Origin: WRMS01 sp038562165
GTDB taxonomy: Bacteria; Bacillota; Peptococcia; DRI-13; UBA5745
DNA: 64,000 nucleotides
Assembly (NCBI GenBank): GCA_038562165.1
Contig: JBCFAO010000010.1
Location: 29,400 to 93,399 of the forward strand
Direction of reading: 5' to 3'
Of this stretch, positions 51,211 through 59,291 are shown one piece after another. The notes below the pieces were generated by a model. It was not told where the DNA came from. It was given only the letters and a program-made list of their open reading frames with translations, and did no database searches. Positions within the stretch are counted from its first letter, which is position 1; every line of letters starts with the position of its first letter. The position numbers were made by a program, and so were the translations under genes.

Positions 51211-51515
51211 GCCTCCTAATATTTAAATATATTCTTTGTAAAAATTTTCATTATATCCCTTGACCTTATAATATCGCAGTTTTATGCGACAATAAAGGAG
51301 TTTGCCGCTTTTTTCACTGAAAATTCACAGCCGCTTTTCTTTTTAAACGCAGAAAAAGGAAAGTTGAGACTTTCCTCCTTTTAGGCGCAGAAAGAGGAAA
51401 GTCGAGGCCTTCCTCTTCTTAGACGCAAAAAGAGGAAGGTCTTGTGAACCCTTCCTCTTTCTGCAGCTATGGTGAATTTGTTGATGGCAAGTAAGGTTTT
51501 AATTGCAGATAAGCA
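51211..51515 (-). other. Gap before htrA with tandem hairpins
   Basis: This 305-bp gap holds three tandem 38-bp hairpin repeats (51347-51464) after the dehydrogenase operon, and an AT-rich region before htrA with candidate -10 boxes but no confident -35. Confidence 0.6.
51347..51464 (-). terminator. Three tandem 38-bp hairpin repeats
   Basis: Three consecutive units start at 51347, 51385 and 51423, a strict 38-bp step. Each begins xCGCAxAAAxAGGAA and folds on itself (GAGGAAGG with CCTTCCTC, or GGAAAGT with ACTTTCC). On the minus strand each stem is followed by TTTTTGCG or TTTCTGCG. They are probable successive terminators of the dehydrogenase operon. Confidence 0.8.
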
Positions 51516-52694
51516 TTATTTGGCGAAAAGCTCAAACCGGTTGGGATCCAAAGCGGATACATCGGTATAAGCTTTGCCTTCGCAAATCAGGCCGGCAACG
51601 ATTTTGCCGGTGACAGCGCTGAGAGCAATGCCGTCGCCTTCATGGCCGGCGGCCATGAAGAGACCGTCCAGACCTTTGACGTAGCCCACTAAAGGCAAGC
51701 CGTCAGGCGTATAGGGACGAACGCCGCCCATAATCCGGATAATGTTGAGATTTTTCAGGCCGGGCATCAGCCTGGCGGCATTTTTGAGAATTTCTCTGAT
51801 GCCTTCCCGGGTATTGCTCACATCATAGTCCACAAACTCCCGGGTGGCGCCGATGAGAATGCCGCCTCTTGCCGTCTGGCTGATAGCCAGGCCCACACCC
51901 AGCTGAATGCCTCTGCTCTTGGCGTTCAGCAAGGTTTCCGGATGATACTTGGCCACAATGTATTGAGCCGATAAGATATCGCCTACGATATAGGGAGCAC
52001 AGGGCTGAGAAACGATAATCTGGCCCCGGCGGGGCTTAATAGGCAGAGTCATACCCAGCTTCTGGCCCAAAAGGGGGCTCCAGGCGCCGGCAGCTATCAC
52101 AACGGTTTCCGCGTCCACATCGCCTTTTGCCGTTTTGATGCCCACTACCTTACCGCCGGCCATTTTGAAATCGGTGACCTCAGCGTCAATCAGCAGCTCG
52201 GCGCCGGCTTTCTTGGCGGCTTGGGCAAAACCCATGTTCAGTTTGAAAGGGTTAACGTGGCCGTCTTGGGCGCTGTAGGTGCAGCCCAAAAGGTGTTCCC
52301 CCAGGCCCCGCTGCCTTTTGGAAGCTTCTTCCCTGCTGATGATGTCCACTTCCAGACCGATCTTCTTCTGCTTGGCTACGAAGTCGGTCATTACATCCAT
52401 TTCCATCTCATTTTCAATGGTAATCATGCCGCCATGCCGGAAATACTCAATATCGTAATCCAGCTCCTGAGCCAGGGTTTGGAAAAGCTCAGCGCTATCC
52501 AAGGCTAACTTCAAATGGATACCGGGATTCTTTGATTGGAGGATAACCATCTGGTCGCAAGAACCGGTGGCTCCGGCAGCAAAGTCCCCTTTTTCGCACA
52601 AGACTACTTTTTTGCCGGCCTTGGCCAAACGATAAGCTATGGAGCAGCCATTAACGCCGCCGCCGACGATGGCTACATCTGCTGTTCTAGTCAT
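51516..52694 (-). CDS. FAD-dependent oxidoreductase of the DAO family (HcnC/glycine-oxidase-like)
   Basis: A 392-residue flavoprotein. The dinucleotide-binding VAIVGGGVNGCSIAYRLAKAG opens the protein, with FAD motifs GGMITIE, AAGAWS and the C-terminal MAAGHEGDGIALSAVTGK. It belongs with D-amino-acid, glycine, sarcosine and opine dehydrogenases and is the probable substrate-oxidising subunit of this operon. The substrate is likely an imino or secondary-amine acid. Last gene of the operon; its ATG overlaps the preceding stop as TGATG. Confidence 0.9.
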   Translation of the reverse strand: MTRTADVAIVGGGVNGCSIAYRLAKAGKKVVLCEKGDFAAGATGSCDQMVILQSKNPGIHLKLALDSAELFQTLAQELDYDIEYFRHGGMITIENEMEMDVMTDFVAKQKKIGLEVDIISREEASKRQRGLGEHLLGCTYSAQDGHVNPFKLNMGFAQAAKKAGAELLIDAEVTDFKMAGGKVVGIKTAKGDVDAETVVIAAGAWSPLLGQKLGMTLPIKPRRGQIIVSQPCAPYIVGDILSAQYIVAKYHPETLLNAKSRGIQLGVGLAISQTARGGILIGATREFVDYDVSNTREGIREILKNAARLMPGLKNLNIIRIMGGVRPYTPDGLPLVGYVKGLDGLFMAAGHEGDGIALSAVTGKIVAGLICEGKAYTDVSALDPNRFELFAK

Positions 52695-52981
52695 CAGTCG
52701 TCCTCCTCATTGATAAATTCAGAGATTTTGGCCGTGCGAACAGGCGTTCTGGTAGTGGAAGGAAGAACTTCGGCAGCAGGCCGCACACCGGCCTGAGACA
52801 GCATCTGCTGGATAACCTTGCGGCAGCCCCGGCCTTGGCACAAGCCCATACCGGCTTCGGTCCGGACCTTAATTCCCCTTACCGTAGTAGCGCCGTCGGC
52901 AATAGCCGCCGCAATCTCTTCTTTGGTTATCTCTTCACAGCGGCAAACGAATACATGATCTTCTGCACCGCAAGTACTCAT
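52694..52981 (-). CDS. BFD-like [2Fe-2S]-binding protein
   Basis: A 95-residue protein with the four-cysteine pattern of BFD-like domains: VCRCEEITKEEI, then GMGLCQGRGC. In HcnB and related opine oxidase subunits this domain is fused to the C-terminus of the FAD/NAD subunit; here it is a separate gene. It should carry electrons between the flavoproteins. The ATG at 52981 overlaps the preceding stop as ATGA; a longer TTG reading is rejected. Confidence 0.88.
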   Translation of the reverse strand: MSTCGAEDHVFVCRCEEITKEEIAAAIADGATTVRGIKVRTEAGMGLCQGRGCRKVIQQMLSQAGVRPAAEVLPSTTRTPVRTAKISEFINEEDD

Positions 52982-53490
52982 TTGCTCCCCCCCTTTCGGC
53001 AAATCGTTCTGACATCCATAAAATACTGCTTTGGCACCTCTACGGAAACCAGAGTAGTACCGTCCATCTGCTTCGTCTTCTTTACTTTTAATACCTTGCC
53101 TTCCGTAAGGTACTGGCCGTTCCGGCCTCCGCAGGGCACCGTATCGCCCTCTTGGGGCAAAGGCAGATATTCAAAGGGGAATTCCACCATGCTGGTGCTG
53201 TCGGTGTAATTCTTCTCCACCCGGAAAATGGCCAGACCGGGGCACTGAGCCAGGCAGACGCCGCAGCCCGTACATTTATCTTCGTCGATAACAGGCAAGT
53301 TAGTAATGGGAGAACCTACGATAATCGCTCCAAAGGGGCAGGCTTTTTCACAGGGGTTGCAAGGTATTTCCTGCACACATTCGATTACCGCCACCGCAGA
53401 CTTTTCAAACCGCTGGTCGCTGACCAGGCCGGGAGTGGCTTTCAGCTCTTCCATCGTAGGAATGCCGGTGATTTTGACGCCGTCTGCCAT
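52978..53490 (-). CDS. 4Fe-4S dicluster ferredoxin-like subunit
   Basis: A 170-residue protein with two cluster motifs. The first is a variant, CNPCEKACPFGAI, preceded by CVQEIP; the second is CTGCGVCLAQCPGLAIF. A C-terminal beta region (EGKVLKVKKT, TTLVSVEVPKQY) follows. It probably passes electrons from the dehydrogenase to ferredoxin or another low-potential carrier, a part lacking in aerobic HcnABC-type enzymes. AAGGAGG precedes the ATG at 53490. Confidence 0.9.
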   Translation of the reverse strand: MADGVKITGIPTMEELKATPGLVSDQRFEKSAVAVIECVQEIPCNPCEKACPFGAIIVGSPITNLPVIDEDKCTGCGVCLAQCPGLAIFRVEKNYTDSTSMVEFPFEYLPLPQEGDTVPCGGRNGQYLTEGKVLKVKKTKQMDGTTLVSVEVPKQYFMDVRTICRKGGSK

Positions 53491-53491
53491 C

Positions 53492-54595
53492 TTATTTCCC
53501 TCCTTTTGCTGTTGCCAGCAGTTGTGCTTTGGCATCGTAGCGCTTCTGCCCAAAGGGACCGGTACGCAAAGCGTTCATTCTGTCCCAGACCTCAGCCTTC
53601 AGGGCTTTAGCTTCTTCCGCCGTATAAAGCTGCAGGGCTTCGGCGGCGGCAATACCGGAGAGCCGGCCTTCTTCCATAGCCGTACTGGCCTCTTCAGCCC
53701 CGGCAATATCACCGGCCACATATAAGCCGGGCACCGTGGTTTCCATATCTTCGTTATGGATGGGGATATGGCCGCCCAAAAGGGGAATAAACGTAAATTC
53801 GCAGCCGGCCAGCCAGGCTAATTCCGTCAAAGGAGTCAAGCCAACGGCAATGCAGACCGTATCGGCTTCCAGCATCTTTTCCGTGCCAGGAATCTCCTGG
53901 AACTTCTCATCCAAAGCCACCAGCTCTACTTTTTCCACCTGGGTCTTGCCGAGAACCCGCTTAATGGTGTGGCCCACATAAATAGGAGTACCGGCCCGGC
54001 GGATCTTGCCGGCATGAACGCCGTAACCGCCGATACTGGGAGCCGCTTCCACCAGGGCCAATACTTCGGCGCCGGCCTGAATCAGCTGATAAGATACGAT
54101 GAGGCCTACGTTGCCGGAACCAACCATGATTACTTTCTGCCCGGGCAGCACCCGGTTGACATTGATCATGGTCTGGGCGCAGCCGGCACCCATAACACCG
54201 GGCAGAGTGCTGCCGGGGAAAACCAGAGCATTCTCGGCGGCGCCAGTGGCCAAAATCACTTTCTCACCAATAATCGCTTGTTCCCGGCCATCCTTCATAT
54301 AGCTGACCATAATGCCGGCAGGATCCCGGAACAAGCCGTAAACGGGAGCATCCAGCAGGACTTCCACACCCAGATCTTCCGTCTCTTTTAGTAATTGGGT
54401 GCCGATATCATAGCCCCGGACCCCGGCCCTATGCTCTCTGGAACCAAAAAATTTATGAATCTGCTTAAAAAGCTGGCCACCGGGCTTGCCATTTTCATCA
54501 ATGACCACAACCTTACCGCCGGCTTTAGCAATTTCAATAGAAGCAGCCAAGCCTGCCGGTCCGCCGCCAACAATCACAGCTTGTACTTTTCTCAT
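53492..54595 (-). CDS. NAD(P)/FAD-dependent oxidoreductase (HcnB/OoxA-like)
   Basis: A 367-residue two-dinucleotide-binding flavoprotein. The FAD motif is VIVGGGPAGLAASIEIAKAG, the second nucleotide motif is KVIMVGSGNVGLIVSYQL, and LYVAGDIAGAEEASTAMEEGR is the FAD ribityl motif. It matches the B subunit of hydrogen-cyanide-synthase and opine/proline dehydrogenases without the C-terminal BFD domain. The ATG at 54595 overlaps the upstream stop as ATGA, so the 24-residue longer reading is rejected. Confidence 0.9.
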   Translation of the reverse strand: MRKVQAVIVGGGPAGLAASIEIAKAGGKVVVIDENGKPGGQLFKQIHKFFGSREHRAGVRGYDIGTQLLKETEDLGVEVLLDAPVYGLFRDPAGIMVSYMKDGREQAIIGEKVILATGAAENALVFPGSTLPGVMGAGCAQTMINVNRVLPGQKVIMVGSGNVGLIVSYQLIQAGAEVLALVEAAPSIGGYGVHAGKIRRAGTPIYVGHTIKRVLGKTQVEKVELVALDEKFQEIPGTEKMLEADTVCIAVGLTPLTELAWLAGCEFTFIPLLGGHIPIHNEDMETTVPGLYVAGDIAGAEEASTAMEEGRLSGIAAAEALQLYTAEEAKALKAEVWDRMNALRTGPFGQKRYDAKAQLLATAKGGK

Positions 54596-54906
54596 GCTTC
54601 TTCCGACCACCTTCCTAAGCCTTTTTGAGTTTCCACCTTCATGCCCTGACGGACAGGAGTGACACAAGTACGCACATTAGGTTGTCCATCAACGGTCATC
54701 ACACAGTCTGTGCAGCGGCCGATACCGCAAAAAATCCCCCTGGGATAGCCCTTTTTGGCGGTTTCTCTGAATATCCGAACCCCTGAAGCCAAAAGCGCAG
54801 AGGCAATGGGCTCCCCTGCCTTGGCAGGAATTTCTTTGCCATCAAAGAATATCGTCATTTCCGGTTTCGTATCTTCCGGTAAAATCGGATGTTTCACCAC
54901 ACGCAT
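54592..54906 (-). CDS. [2Fe-2S]-binding subunit (HcnA-like)
   Basis: A 104-residue small ferredoxin-fold protein. It has a ubiquitin-like MTIFFDGKEIPAKAGEPIASALLASG and the cysteine cluster CGIGRCTDC, with a later Cys in RTCVTP. It is the A subunit of HcnABC/opine-oxidase-type complexes and the first gene of a five-gene operon. AGGAGG lies before the ATG, and a sigma-54 promoter is about 65 bp upstream. Confidence 0.9.
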   Translation of the reverse strand: MRVVKHPILPEDTKPEMTIFFDGKEIPAKAGEPIASALLASGVRIFRETAKKGYPRGIFCGIGRCTDCVMTVDGQPNVRTCVTPVRQGMKVETQKGLGRWSEEA

Positions 54907-54970
54907 GATCCTTATTCCTCCCTCTTTTTTATTCCACCATCCGCATTTCTAAACATGAGTTATTTATATT

Positions 54971-54986
54971 GCATATTTTATGCCAA
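54971..54986 (-). promoter_or_regulatory. Sigma-54 (-24/-12) promoter of the dehydrogenase operon
   Basis: On the minus strand TGGCA at 54986-54982 and TGCA at 54974-54971, so GG and GC are exactly 11 bp apart (first G to first G, 12), as sigma-54 requires. The gene for a sigma-54 activator lies immediately upstream. Confidence 0.75.
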
Positions 54987-54987
54987 C

Positions 54988-55072
54988 AAGTCGGAATACC
55001 ACCGCAATTCTTATTTCTCATCAACCTCCTTTATTTCCTTGATTTTTTTGACCTTCTCTATTTTCCGACTTG
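54988..55072 (-). promoter_or_regulatory. Candidate activator-binding inverted repeat upstream of the sigma-54 promoter
   Basis: CAAGTCGGAA (54988-54997) and TTCCGACTTG (55063-55072) are perfect inverse complements 65 bp apart. One half abuts the -24 element; the other is near -110, a normal enhancer distance. They may be two separate half sites for the activator encoded next to them. Confidence 0.5.
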
Positions 55073-55180
55073 CATTGACGAAAGCCATCATTTATAAATT
55101 TTAGAATGTGGACTGCGGTTTTTTGACCGATCTGCAAGTTAAAATGAGATTTGCCAAGGGAAAGCCTTATTATTCTAATA

Positions 55181-55219
55181 AATAGAAGTGGCTTCTAACA
55201 ATTAGAAGCCACTTCTATT
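55181..55219 (-). terminator. 18-bp perfect hairpin overlapping the activator stop codon
   Basis: AATAGAAGTGGCTTCTAA (55181-55198) and its perfect inverse complement (55202-55219) enclose a 3-nt loop. The right arm encodes the last residues and stop codon of the sigma-54 activator. A TTTATT tract follows on the minus strand. Confidence 0.8.
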
Positions 55220-56938
55220 CTCTGCATCCCTTCCTAATTCGGGATAACGCTCCAGCTTATTATACAAGGTGGCCAGGGATATGCCCAGCTCCGCCGCCGA
55301 TTTCTTTTTGCCCTCAAGGCTGCGGCCATTGCGCTGCAATGCCTGCCAAATGTTTTCAAGTTCCACTTCCCGCAAGGTCTTGAAGCTGCGGTGCTCATTT
55401 TTATCGCCCACAAAAACCTGGATCAACTCCCGGGTGATGACGGGGGTTTCCGACAAAATCACCGCCCGCTCAATGGCGTTTTCCAATTCCCGCAGGTTTC
55501 CGGGCCAATCGTAGTCCTGCAAAGCCTGTAAGGCTCCGGAAACAAAGACGCAGTTTTTTTGATGCCGGGCATTCTTTTTCGCTAAAATTGCCGCCGCTAA
55601 AAGGTCAATATCCTCCTTGCGCTGCCGCAAAGGCGGCAGCTCTACATTAATTACATTCAGACGGTAATAGAGATCCAAGCGAAACTTGCCCTTGTCCACC
55701 TCTGCTTTTAAATCCCGGTTGGTGGCGGCAATAATGCGGACGTCCAGCTTAATGGGATAGGTGCCGCCAAGGCGTTCCATTTCCCGGTCCTGCAGCACCC
55801 GTAAAAGCTTTGCCTGCAGCTGAATATCCAGTTCGCCGATCTCATCCAAAAATATGGTGCCGCCGGAGGCCAGCTCAAACTTGCCCATTTTCCGCTTATC
55901 CGCCCCGGTATAAGCGCCTTTTTCGTAACCAAATAAAATGCTTTCCAGCAAATTAAGGGGAATGGCGGTACAATCCACTTTGACAAAGGGCCCGCCGGCT
56001 CTGGGTCCGGCGCTATGGATAGCATGAGCCAAAAGCTCCTTGCCGGTACCGCTTTCGCCGGTGATCAAAACCGTATAAGCGTCCTTGGCGCTGTAACGGG
56101 CGATTTTTAGTTGTCTGGTCAGGGCTTCGCTTTCCCCCACAATATCGTCAAAGGTATAACGGGGCGCTGCCAGCTCACTGATCTCTTCCTTCAAATTGCG
56201 GATTACTTCCCGGCTTTCCCCAAGCTTCTGACTGAGCTTTTGAATGTCGGAAACGTTGCGGAAAAGCACCACCGCTCCCTGCATATGGCCGTTGATCATC
56301 AGCGGCGATGCGTTGGAAAGAACCTCGACGCCGGTATTCATTACCACATTGCGTTTGCCAAACACCGGCTTTCCTGTGCGCAATACCTCCGCCAAAGCAC
56401 CCTCGGGGGATACCTCAAAAACATTCTGGCCTATGCGCTCCTCAGGCTTCGTCTTCGTAATCCAGGTGAAAGCTTTATTGATGTATAAAATTGTACCTTC
56501 GTTATCCGCCATCTGTATGCCCTCCTGAGCGGCATCCATAATAGCGGAGAGCCTTTCCACATCCCACTTGATGTTGCGGAGCTCCTCATGGCGTTCCACA
56601 AGCAGCATCATCAGCCGGGCGGCCTCGGCCACAATCAGCACCGATGAAGGAGATTTTACCCGGTCGATTTCTTCGCTGACTTCCTTTATGCCGGTAGCTT
56701 CAATGACCACGTCATAATTAGGGTTTTCCAGCATGGTGCGGAAATCCTGCCATACGGGAATCTCCAGGGATTCTGCCAGGGCTATGCCGGGAGCCCGGGG
56801 ATCGTTGTCCGCCAGGCCCATAATGATGATATGATCCAGCATGCTTAATTCCTTCAATATGCTGCTGCCGCCTTTACCGCCGCCGATCAGCACCACCCGG
56901 ATCCTGTCCCGCTCCCTTTTTTTCCCTGCTTTACTCAT
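55202..56938 (-). CDS. Sigma-54-dependent transcriptional activator with N-terminal Rossmann-like and PAS domains
   Basis: A 578-residue regulator. Residues 12-115 resemble an NAD-binding domain (VVLIGGGKGGSSILKEL, then GLADNDP and VIEATG). A PAS domain follows at about 128-235, then a short coiled coil and the AAA+ sigma-54 interaction domain. That domain has Walker A GESGTGKE at 294-301, the sigma-54-contact loop as GAYTGA at 341-346 and Walker B IFLDEIGEL. A Fis-type helix-turn-helix (SAAELGISLATLYNKLERY) ends the protein. It probably controls the operon downstream. It starts 20 bp after the nicotinate phosphoribosyltransferase gene. Confidence 0.93.
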   Translation of the reverse strand: MSKAGKKRERDRIRVVLIGGGKGGSSILKELSMLDHIIIMGLADNDPRAPGIALAESLEIPVWQDFRTMLENPNYDVVIEATGIKEVSEEIDRVKSPSSVLIVAEAARLMMLLVERHEELRNIKWDVERLSAIMDAAQEGIQMADNEGTILYINKAFTWITKTKPEERIGQNVFEVSPEGALAEVLRTGKPVFGKRNVVMNTGVEVLSNASPLMINGHMQGAVVLFRNVSDIQKLSQKLGESREVIRNLKEEISELAAPRYTFDDIVGESEALTRQLKIARYSAKDAYTVLITGESGTGKELLAHAIHSAGPRAGGPFVKVDCTAIPLNLLESILFGYEKGAYTGADKRKMGKFELASGGTIFLDEIGELDIQLQAKLLRVLQDREMERLGGTYPIKLDVRIIAATNRDLKAEVDKGKFRLDLYYRLNVINVELPPLRQRKEDIDLLAAAILAKKNARHQKNCVFVSGALQALQDYDWPGNLRELENAIERAVILSETPVITRELIQVFVGDKNEHRSFKTLREVELENIWQALQRNGRSLEGKKKSAAELGISLATLYNKLERYPELGRDAENRSGF

Positions 56939-56958
56939 CTTGCCCTATCCTTAATGAC

Positions 56959-58017
56959 TCACCTTTTGACCAGGCGGGGACTGGGGGTAATACCCGGCAG
57001 CCGGCCCCGCTTGGCGATGGGTACTCCGTCGATTTCCTTGATGTCCATAGTCATATCGATGGCCTTGGCGCCGGAAATAAAGCTGCCTACGCCGAAGGAA
57101 TCTGCCCCGGCTTCTTTAAGCAGCGGTATTCTTTCTAAAGTCAAACCGCCGCTGACAATAACCTTCACATGGCCAAAACCGGCCTTGTCCAGGCGGAATT
57201 TTATTTCTTTCACCAGGCCCGGCGTAACGCCGCCCCGCTCACCGGGGGTATCCAAACGAATAAAGTCAAGATCTGAGCCCAAAGCCTCCGCCACCCGCAG
57301 GGCTTCCTCACATTCATCTTTAAACGTATCTACCAGCACCGTCCGGATTTCTCCGGCGGGCATCAGCTCATGGTAAGCCTTGGCCACTTGCACCGTATCG
57401 CCGATAATCAGGAATACGGCATGGGGAACAGTCCCTACAGGCTCTTTACCGGCCAGCTTCGCTCCCAGAATGCAGCTAGCCCCATTCACACCGCCGATGA
57501 TGGCCGCTCTTTCCATAACGGGAGCCACTGCCGGATGGACGTGGCGGGCGCCGAAGCAGGTCACCGGCGTATCGCCGGCCGCCGCTTTTATCTGGGCGGC
57601 AGCGGTAGCCCAGCCGCAGGCACTGGCCAGGCAGCCCAGCAAAGCCGTTTCATAAAGGCCAAAGTCCGTATAGCGGCCTTTAATCCGCAGCAGCACCTCC
57701 CTGTCTTTAAACCTGCTGCCTTCCGGCAAAGCCCAAAGCTCCAGTCCGGAAGTCGCTATGCCCGCCGTAAGGAGGGAGATAGTTTCTTCCATACCGGCCA
57801 GTACGCCCTCACCTCTGGCAAAAACCTCCGCCGTTACTACTTTGTCGGCATAGCCTTTCTTTGTCAAAATCTCATGGGTTTTGACAAAATAAATATCCGT
57901 AGTCGCCCCACTTATGATTTCTTCATGGGTAGCAGAATGTAAAATACGGTTTTGATCAATGGTAAGCTCGTCCACCTGGGCTAAGGTCACAATGGGTTTT
58001 ACATTTGGTTTGGCCAT
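56959..58017 (-). CDS. Nicotinate phosphoribosyltransferase-like enzyme
   Basis: A 352-residue enzyme of the NAPRTase family, short type. Family marks include SGATTDIYFVKTHEIL, CFGARHVHPAVAPVMERAA, GTVPHAVFLIIGD, VDTFKDECEEAL, IRLDTPGERGG and VSGGLTLERI. It makes nicotinate mononucleotide from nicotinate and PRPP in NAD salvage. It appears to head a unit with the NAD-domain-bearing sigma-54 activator, suggesting a link between NAD status and the amine/opine dehydrogenase. AAGGGGG precedes the ATG. Confidence 0.92.
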   Translation of the reverse strand: MAKPNVKPIVTLAQVDELTIDQNRILHSATHEEIISGATTDIYFVKTHEILTKKGYADKVVTAEVFARGEGVLAGMEETISLLTAGIATSGLELWALPEGSRFKDREVLLRIKGRYTDFGLYETALLGCLASACGWATAAAQIKAAAGDTPVTCFGARHVHPAVAPVMERAAIIGGVNGASCILGAKLAGKEPVGTVPHAVFLIIGDTVQVAKAYHELMPAGEIRTVLVDTFKDECEEALRVAEALGSDLDFIRLDTPGERGGVTPGLVKEIKFRLDKAGFGHVKVIVSGGLTLERIPLLKEAGADSFGVGSFISGAKAIDMTMDIKEIDGVPIAKRGRLPGITPSPRLVKR

Positions 58018-58132
58018 GGGTAGTCCCCCTTCGTCATTGACTGATTTATCTATGTCAATTGATCAGCTTTTTATTTAGCCCTTATCATACGGCAATCAAC
58101 CTGCCTTGTCCAGCATATTATGGATAAATCCT

Positions 58133-58705
58133 TCAATAAATCCTTCGGTAGGCTTCATACCGGTCCATAACCTTTTCCACGTAATTTCTGGTCTCCTTAT
58201 AAGGTATTTCCTCTAAATTCTCCCGGCTGCCGTCCCATTGGCCCTCTCCAAGCCAGGAACGGACTTTCGTAGGCCCCGCGTTGTAAGCCGCTAAAGCTTG
58301 CACCAGGCTGCCGGGAAATTGCTGCCGCAAATAATGAAGATAGGCTATGCCCAGCTTTAAATTCCATTGCCGCTCATGGAGGTTTTCCGCCTTGTAATCC
58401 TCCAGCCCTAGCTGATCAGCCATCCATTGGGCGGTATCGGGCATCACCTGCATCAGGCCCACCGCCCCCCGGGAAGAAAGGGCTGTCTCACGAAAACGGC
58501 TTTCCGTCTGAATCAGAGCCAGCACCAGAGCCAGTTCTTCTCCGAACTCCTGGCATAAAGGGGCAATCTCATCATAATAAGGAGCCGGATACAAGGTCCG
58601 CAGCAAAATATCTTTGTTGGACGCGACTATGGTAATTACAAAAATCATAACCAGAAGAAGTACGGTCTTCCCCCAACGTCCCTGGCTTCTCCCTTTATTG
58701 GCCAC
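58133..58705 (-). CDS. Membrane-anchored lytic transglycosylase (SLT domain)
   Basis: A 190-residue protein. One N-terminal membrane segment (about 13-30) is followed by a goose-lysozyme-like SLT domain with the catalytic Glu in LIQTESRF, the GLMQVMPDTAQW motif and AAYNAGPTKV. It cleaves peptidoglycan strands with 1,6-anhydro ring formation. The GTG start has GGAGG six bases upstream and overlaps the end of coaE by 11 bp. Confidence 0.94.
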   Translation of the reverse strand: MANKGRSQGRWGKTVLLLVMIFVITIVASNKDILLRTLYPAPYYDEIAPLCQEFGEELALVLALIQTESRFRETALSSRGAVGLMQVMPDTAQWMADQLGLEDYKAENLHERQWNLKLGIAYLHYLRQQFPGSLVQALAAYNAGPTKVRSWLGEGQWDGSRENLEEIPYKETRNYVEKVMDRYEAYRRIY

Positions 58706-59291
58706 TGATCTCCTCCCAAAATTTTCTCACCGTTTCTCTGGCCTTTGCGGAGCTGCCGTTATTATCAATAATCCGGTGGGCCTTGGCCAGCTTATCCTGT
58801 AAACTGCTTTGCGCATTTAAACGCTTCTTGGCTTCTTCTTCACTGATGCCGTCTCTGGCCATTAACCGCCTAATCTGTTCCTCCGACGCTAAAGCTACCA
58901 GCCAGACCTCATCCGTCAGAGCGTCCAGCCCCGCCTCAAACAGAAGGGGAGCTGAAAGCACTACTGCAGCATGACCGGCCCTTTGGTGCCGGGCCAATTC
59001 CTCCCTGATTCCGTCGGCAATTTTAGGATGTAAAATCTGATTGAGTTTTAAACGGCTGGCCTCATCGCTAAAAATCAGCCGGCCCAGCTCCTTGCGCTTT
59101 AGGGAGCCCTGCTCATCAAAGTATTCTTTGCCAAAAACAGCCCCTATTTCTAAAAGGGCGGCATTGCCTGGCTCCGTCAGCCGCCGGGAAATACTATCGG
59201 CGTCGATGACGGCAACGCCCAGGCTCAGGAGGTAATCCGTAATTGTGGTTTTGCCGGTGGCAATACCGCCGGTGAGACCGATGACTTTCAT
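58695..59291 (-). CDS. coaE: Dephospho-CoA kinase
   Basis: A 198-residue P-loop kinase of standard length. GLTGGIATGKTT is the phosphate-binding loop; DADSISRRL and PLLFEAGL are family motifs. It performs the last step of coenzyme A synthesis. The ATG overlaps the polA stop as TAATG, with GGAGG inside the end of polA. Confidence 0.96.
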   Translation of the reverse strand: MKVIGLTGGIATGKTTITDYLLSLGVAVIDADSISRRLTEPGNAALLEIGAVFGKEYFDEQGSLKRKELGRLIFSDEASRLKLNQILHPKIADGIREELARHQRAGHAAVVLSAPLLFEAGLDALTDEVWLVALASEEQIRRLMARDGISEEEAKKRLNAQSSLQDKLAKAHRIIDNNGSSAKARETVRKFWEEISGQ

